In this document: positions 58,021 to 64,000 of the stretch, piece after piece | How positions within the stretch are numbered: position 1 is the stretch's first letter | Layout of the letters: every line of letters begins with the position of its first letter | From: Holothuria scabra | Lineage: Eukaryota > Echinodermata > Holothuroidea > Aspidochirotida > Holothuriidae | Length of the DNA stretch: 64,000 nucleotides | Direction: 5' to 3' | NCBI GenBank assembly: GCA_037179385.1 | Contig: CM074179.1 | Span: 70,761,806-70,825,805 of the forward strand | The notes under the pieces: generated by a model | What the model was told of the DNA's origin: nothing | Seen by the model: only the letters and a program-made list of their open reading frames with translations | Databases searched by the model: none | Translations under genes and position numbers: made by a program

Positions 58021-58051
58021 ATTCAAACTGGGTGCAGCACCCAGTTTGAAT
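58021..58051. repeat. 31-bp perfect palindrome
   Basis: ATTCAAACTGGGTGC, one A, then its exact reverse complement GCACCCAGTTTGAAT. Two further partial copies of TTCAAACTGGGTG lie within 60 bp upstream. It could extrude as a cruciform or act as a site for a dimeric binder; neither is shown. Confidence 0.9.
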
Positions 58052-58362
58052 GGTCTGGCTAGAACCCCGATTGTGTATTTTAAAGTCTCAAATGAAATAC
58101 AGTATTGCTATATTTAATTTCTTCTCTTTTATATGGATCAGTAATATTTATCAAACCGTATGTTTATCAGTATGTTTATCATAGCCAAATAAATTTTGTC
58201 TTATGCAAATTTTTGCTGTACTTGTACAGGTAAATTACTGTAGATCTCTCTGTTTTACACAACAAACCATTCACAAATCTTGCTCTGACCTTGCCAGAAT
58301 TGAACCCCCAACCTCCCTGTTGCAAAAATTCATCACTATATAGTATTTCCTGTTAAAACATT

Positions 58363-58678
58363 TTGCACCTGTTGAAGACCAGTTGTACCTGTTAGAGACC
58401 ATTTGTACCTGTTGAAGACCAGTTGCACCTGTTGAAGACCAGTTAGGGCTATACCTGTTGAAGACCAGTTGCACCTGTTCATACCTGTTCACTCCCTGTG
58501 TAGACCTGTTCACTCCCTGTTGAGACCTGTTCATACCTGTTAAGACCTGTTCACACCTGTTGAGACCTGTTCCTACCTGTTAACACCTGTTCATACCTGT
58601 TGTGCCTGTTCCAATTACCTGTTCAACAGGTACCTGTTGATACCTGTTCAACAGGTCTCAACAGGAATTTTTCCCTGG
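58363..58678 (-). repeat. ACCTGTT motif cluster, right (outer end CCTGGG)
   Basis: ACCTGTTGAAGACCAGTT units, then ACCTGTTCA and ACCTGTTGAGACC units, about twenty in 315 bp. The outer end TCAACAGGAATTTTTCCCTG faces that at 51386 in inverted orientation. A plus-strand reading suggests no protein; the 87-codon minus frame over it is repeat-derived. Confidence 0.8.
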
Positions 58679-59863
58679 GCACTACTGTTACCCGAAGTCG
58701 GTTCTAGCAGCAGGAAAGCTGGTAAAGTATTATGCATCTGCACCGTCTGCCCGTGTTATAGATTTGGCTTTTGAAAACGTCCTAGCGCTTCCTTTCAGAC
58801 CCGCCCAATATTTTAGCGTTTCTGTCAAAATTTTGAAGACTACTGAGGATTTTTTCCACAGTGTCCGAACATGTCGCTAGTCTTTGTTATTATTTATTAA
58901 TTTTTCATGAAAATTTCTTTGCTGTGAAAATAGGGTTTTCTGTTTTTTGAGCAAGGGTTTCAAAATGTAGTGTTCAAACAATCTACCATTTCGGGCAATT
59001 TGTTGCACATCAAAATTTAAAGACAGACTTCCCAAACGTGTCGAGTTTTTTATCTTTTTGAGTTTTCGTTGATATGTTACCATGACTTTATAAAGCTTTT
59101 TTATTTTCCGGGCAAATGTTTGAGAGAATTCGAATATTCGACCATTTCGAGCGTTGTGTTGTCACGTCCAAAACTGTGAAGTAAAGCTCACGAATAATAG
59201 TTTTTCGCTCTGTCCGAACGTGAAGAGATATTTGTAATCAAGTTGATTTTCGTGAAAATTTACCACGACTAGGTGCTTTATTTCGGGTGTATCCTTAGAT
59301 TCCGGCACGCCTAAAGGTTTCGGAAAGCCCTAATAACCTTTTTTTAAATATCAACTGGCTGTCCCAATTTTTGTTCCAAATTTCTTCCCGAATTTTAGAT
59401 TTTTTTCGGAAATTAAGGGGGCGATGCGCACTGTTTAACAAGAAATTTCCTAACTGGTTAACGATAAGCTTAATCCTTAGCCTAATCCCTAACCCGAACA
59501 AAGAATACAATCGATACAATGCAAAGGCAACAGCCAATCAAGAAACACTTTGTTAAACAGTGCGCATTACCCAAATTTAGGGGTAGTCTGTCCCGTCCCA
59601 AGCCTCGTACGCCTACGTTAATATACATAAGGGAGCGTTCTATAAAGCTTGTAAACCCCTCATTGCAGGTCCTGGGTATAGTCTAGGAAGTAAACAGCTT
59701 TTCGCTGAAAATCCGCGGTCACCTTGAGTCCTAGCTAAGAAATTGACGTTAAAGCCTTTATTTCTTGCCGTGAGATATAGTTACAATCGAGTGTTGAAAA
59801 CCTCCTACAGTAAATGGGGCAGTTGTATACATCAGTCGTATGGAAACTAGTTATTTTTAATAT
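58679..59863. other. Intergenic sequence with a small hairpin element
   Basis: Contains the inverted pair at 59424-59441 and 59550-59567 (separate entry). No gene was recognised. Confidence 0.3.
59424..59567. repeat. 144-bp segment with 18-bp perfect inverted ends
   Basis: ATGCGCACTGTTTAACAA at the left is exactly inverted at the right. The interior contains AATCCCTAACCCGAAC. It resembles a short foldback element, but no target duplication was found. Confidence 0.55.
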
Positions 59864-62800
59864 CATAGGCGTCTGTAGCGGGGGGGGGGCATTGGGCCTG
59901 GCCCCCAGTATTTTTAATGAAATCTTTTGGGGGCATGTCCCCATGACTGAATGTCGCAAAATAAAATTTTCAAAAGTAATTAAACAAATTTAAGTTGCTT
60001 TTATTAAATTTCGGCTATTTTTTGGCCCAATTATTACTTTTCAGAGTGCAAAAGTTGCGAAACTTCCGGGGGCTTCTTCCCCTGGAGCCCCATATTAACG
60101 AAAACCTGTAGGAAAGTTTATTTTTGTTCTTCAAACAGTCGTAGGATATTCTGCAATTGCGCCCCACTCAGAATTTTGGAATAAATTCGGGTAGACTGCA
60201 ACAAGCTTCATGTGTTCGGTATCTCTTTATATTTTACTCGTCGGGTTTCTGGATGGGTATTTTTTAACAGGTTTGTGGAGTGGCTAAAATTGGCTATATC
60301 GGGGTGTATTAAAGGCATATTCTGGAAACAAAATTCAATTAACTTCAAAAGAAGCAGAAACATTTTCTCTTTCAGAAGGTGAAAACGACATCTCGATAGC
60401 TTAGAGCGTTCGGAAGATGCAAATTTTTAAAGTATTGCAAATCTTTCTTGGGATTAGATGCATCATGGGAAATCTGTGATGTCATGGTGGCACATTAATT
60501 TAACATTGCATTCAATTTATTTATAATGATGATGCCGGTGTATGCAGTACTAAGCAATATTGTTGGTGTACTCTTTGTATGGTGAAGGGTAATGCTAGAT
60601 CTACAAGAAAAGATATTCAAACATTCCAACAGTATCAAATTTCAAGGACAAACAGGATGTACAATTATAAAGAAAAATAAAAGGAATTTGAAGCAATGTG
60701 TCCACATTACATAACTTTTTGTGGCTTTGTTGGAAAGCAGAGGTATTTTTGAACAAAAATAACCAATCTTAAAGTAAGATAGCTTGAGTTAGGATAATGG
60801 TATTGTGATAGGGTTTGAAGAACATGGTGTGGAATATTTTTGGTTTTCTTACAAGACAGAGGCGAAAACCCACCAGAACATGCCTTTAGAGTGTGCGCCC
60901 GGCATCTGGCATGATTCTATCTCCTGTAGGTTTTTTTTTAATTCCTGGGAATGCACAAAATTGTTCCAAAATCATACTTGGTGAGGTGGGTACAATATTT
61001 GGGTCTAATATGATTGGAGGAAATTTGCACTTTGCACGGCCATTGCTGCCAGTCATTGGCCAGTGCGACCACCAAACCCATGTTGGGTCATTGCAGTGTC
61101 AAGGGTCGCAACCTTATCACTATACCTCACGGAACCTCACTGAGCTCTTGGTTGAGGTGGACATACCCAGTGTCGTACAAGACGGGGCAGGGGAAGACTG
61201 CCCCAAATTTCCGCAAAATCTAAATTCGGGCAGGAATTTGGAAATACTTCGGACAGCCCTTTAATTTTGAAAATGGGATGGTTTTTTCAGACAATTCCTA
61301 AATGCGGCCGAAATCTTAAAAAGATATACCGGAAAAAAGGAAAGAACGTCATATAGTCGCATTAAAATATTAATGAAAAACCAAGTCAAGATTCCAAAAA
61401 GTCGCTACATCTTCGGTCAGCTCAAAAAGCTATTTTTCGTGACCTTTACTTCACAGATAATCACAACACAATGCTCGAAATTGTAGAATATCTAAATTCT
61501 TTCAAGCATTTGTACGAAAATGGAAAAGTATCATAATAAGGGTAACATAGTTACGAATAATGAAAGAGATAAACAAAAATCGCGACACATTTGGGAAACC
61601 TGTGGCTTAAAAGAAACAACCATTCTTGAGCCTTTTTTTTTTAAATCTTGTGTAACACAATACCCGAAATGGCCTATTATTTTAATAGCTTCAAATCTTT
61701 GCCGAAAAACAGAAGACGCTTTATTTAAAGTCAACTTTTCATGGAAACTAAATAATATCTGCGACACATTTGAGTAGAATGTGAAAAAAGGTTTTCATCG
61801 TCCCAACTTCATACTGTAGTCTTGCAAAAATTGCCCGAAATGGTCAAATATTCGGGCAAATGTTAAAAAATGCTGGGACGTTTTCAATTGCCAAATTAAT
61901 TCAACGGATGGACAGGAAGGTGTTCAAGGTGCCCAAAGGTTTGGATCTATCCTGCTCTATAGCCAAATACGGGCAATGGTTATGAAAATCGGGTTATTTG
62001 TTTTTCGATACTGTAATGATGCAGTGTGAGAATGTCTTTCCATTAATCTGCTTGAGAATTTATTTAAACACACCTTGTAACGTGACAATTCTGGCAATGA
62101 GTGTTACTAATAGAAGAAATAATTAACTTCATTTCATCCGATGGTAGTGGTACATTTTATCTGATTCTTCTGATCAAAATAGCGACTGCTAAGATCCCCA
62201 AAGGCCTACTTTTTTAACAAAAGTAAAGTCATATATAGTCGGAAGTTCGGGCATACAATTTTTTCAATACATACTAAATTTAGCCAAGAGTCGCAATAGA
62301 GTAAAATTCATTAGCATGTATTCCATTTTGTAGTTTCTCCCGGAAAATATTCGGAACCATTTCATCGTTTGATAGTGATACATTTTATCTGGTGATTTTC
62401 TTATTAAAAAAGCGGCTGCTTAGATCCCCTATTAGTCTGGGAAATGTCGTTTTCGACAGTCTCAGGGGTCCGATTTTTCAAAATGTTTTGTACGCTTCAC
62501 GCCAACCAATGGTGGCGCTCCGCTTAGTCTTTTTGGCTGAATTTTGGTTTGGAATGAACGTTTATCTGCAAGCGACTGGTTGGATCTCCCTTACAAGCCT
62601 GGGAAATGTCATTTTCGACTGTCTGAGAGGTACGAATTTTCAAAATTTCTAGACGTTCCGCGCCAACCAGTGGTGGCGCGCCGCTTTGACTGTATAACGG
62701 GCAGAATTACATTTTACGGGCAAAATTCATCTGCCCCAAAACCGAAACGCTTCCCTACGCCTATGGAACTACCTTAACCAGGTGTGCACTGGAACAGCTG

Positions 62801-63257
62801 CTTGCAACATTAAGCAGGATTCCGGATTTGTCATTCTATGATACATAGTCCAGTGTAGTAATGAACTGAGCTAATCAGTATCTCAAAAGTGTGTTTGAAT
62901 CTGAGACAATTAGGCCTGTCAAATGCAATTTCCAGTCATCTGGGAGGTTTTAAAATTCAAAATTTTCTTTGTACGCTCCGTGCCAACAGAAGATGGCGCT
63001 ACGCTTAGATAGTAAAGTCCAGCCCCCCCTGCTAAAGTATCCAGCCCCCCATAGCCCCACCACGAAAGGTCCTAGCTACACCACTGCCTGAACCCCTACC
63101 GGGGCTTCCCCCCTGAGCCCCGCTAGGGGCCCTTAAGCGGGCCCTCGACCCCACGCAGATGGGGTTTTGTACTTCGCCAAAACGGGACGCCTTACGGCGT
63201 CACCATTATATCGGCTGCCGAAAACTTGTGGCCCCCAATAAAAAACCGCCGCCTATG
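59864..63257. mobile_element. Candidate composite element with CATAGGCG ends
   Basis: CATAGGCG at 59864 and its reverse complement CGCCTATG at 63250-63257 are each flanked externally by AATAT (59859-59863 and 63258-63262). The short inverted ends and 5-bp duplication are suggestive, but CATAGGCG also occurs elsewhere (49673), so chance pairing is possible. The interior has a 123-codon ORF (60893-61264, plus) of unknown nature and three diverged repeat blocks. Confidence 0.3.
62455..63010. repeat. Three diverged copies of a CGCGCCAACC-containing repeat
   Basis: The pattern GTCTSAGRGG, ATTTTTCAAAA, GTACGCTYCRCGCCAACC and TGGTGGCGCTCCGCTTAG recurs at about 62457-62528, 62620-62692 and 62938-63012. 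The same block is inside the element at 10214-10504. The copies probably derive from successive insertions of one transposon family. Confidence 0.65.
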
Positions 63258-63262
63258 AATAT

Positions 63263-64000
63263 TGGCCGACCTTTAAAAAGCCAAATTCCAATTTTGCGAT
63301 TGATTTTGGGTTCAAATTAAACATGTGGTTATTTTATTCAATTGCAAAAGCAGAGCAGTACATATGTTTCATTCAATCTGTTACAACTTGTACTCTAAAT
63401 TCCCACATAAAGTGTTGTCTTGAAGCCAGATGGACGGATCATAATTGTAGGTTGATCTTGGTTGGACAGTCCAATAGACGAATCCTGGCAGCAAGGGATG
63501 GTCTAATTTTAGTCGATAATTACTGGGGTTTTTCACCTTTCAATCTTTCAATTTCTTTGCTTATCTGTACCATGAATGGTAGTACACGGAAATGCCTCTC
63601 CATTCCATCAATTTTACTGTATCTGAGGGCTTGAAATTATATTTAGACAAAAAGAAGACGGTATAAGCCTGACGGACCTTATTACTAATGGCTTTCTACA
63701 GTCTCTAAACACAAGCGCTGATGCAATTCGTCAATATTGTGAGTAGCGCAATTTAATGGGCTGTTGTTTACTCCATATGTATGAGTGATATCCGTCCGCA
63801 TATCTTTTCTCAGGAGAATGGACCAGTAAGCTACCTATGAATTATTCAGACCTCTAATTCGAAAATGACAACTTTTTGATCCTATCTGTGAGATTTTTCT
63901 AAAATATAAACCCACTTACGACAAGAAAACAAATTAAATTTTACAGAAAATCTTTGCTAGGTCACTGTCAGTAACACTGATGGTGGATATTAATAAAGAA
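63263..64000. other. Unannotated right end
   Basis: A 103-codon frame (63323-63634, plus) has no recognised domain. No splice pair or repeat was identified. Confidence 0.3.

Noticed and set aside
60893..61264. 123-codon ORF as a possible transposase piece
   Set aside because: No DDE, RNase H-like or zinc-finger pattern is visible. It is retained only as a note inside the candidate element.
1..64000. Prokaryotic features (operons, CRISPR arrays, rRNA)
   Set aside because: ORF density, intron structure and repeat content are eukaryotic; no regular spacer-repeat array or rRNA-like sequence was seen.

Overview
This is a eukaryotic genomic window: AT-rich, with no dense ORFs, with genes split into short exons bounded by GT/AG splice sites, long introns, SINE/LINE/DNA-transposon debris, microsatellites and many poly(G)/poly(C) tracts. 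The mixture of tRNA-derived SINEs, a CR1/Jockey-like LINE fragment, many small inverted-repeat elements and an immunoglobulin-receptor kinase gene suggests an animal, probably a marine invertebrate deuterostome such as an echinoderm. The species assignment is inference only.

The main gene lies on the minus strand between about 44812 and 28257. By joining exons by hand with consistent splice phases I read a receptor-tyrosine-kinase-like protein: signal peptide plus Ig-like domain (44410-44812), two almost identical copies of a second Ig-like exon (43355-43678 and 42246-42569), two stalk micro-exons, a transmembrane exon (39814-39904), glycine-loop/VAVK-type lysine exon, alphaC exon, hinge/alphaD-E exon, DFG-region exon (reads DFV), APE/DVWSF exon, two C-lobe exons and a short acidic tyrosine-containing tail ending at 28257. 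I could not find a recognisable HRD catalytic loop, so it may be a pseudokinase or one micro-exon may be undrawn. Each copy of the duplicated segment also carries a conserved open exon with a hydrophobic stretch and a stop codon, which could end a short membrane-anchored isoform.

A second probable gene end lies at 48564-49363 (minus): three exons with matching phases that read as the C-terminal half of a CUB-like domain. A third possible transcription unit (plus strand, 11.1-13.7 kb) has a strong donor and acceptor and poly(A) signals but no convincing coding sequence.

The rest is largely repetitive. At 0.5-2.7 kb there is a direct duplication split by a TA-flanked MITE, followed by another MITE. 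At 5.3-7.0 kb there is a diverged tandem array of about 350-bp units. At 10.2, 13.7 and 32.9 kb there are short inverted-repeat elements with target-site duplications. At 47.99-48.36 kb there is a tRNA-derived SINE. At 51.4-58.7 kb two clusters of AACAGGT motifs face each other in inverted orientation and enclose a truncated LINE (52608-53585) and a 1.24-kb element with GTTCGCCCC subrepeats and a perfect 8-bp target-site duplication (53870-55106). At 59.9-63.3 kb several diverged repeats lie inside a candidate 5-bp-TSD element. No rRNA, CRISPR array or confident functional tRNA was seen.
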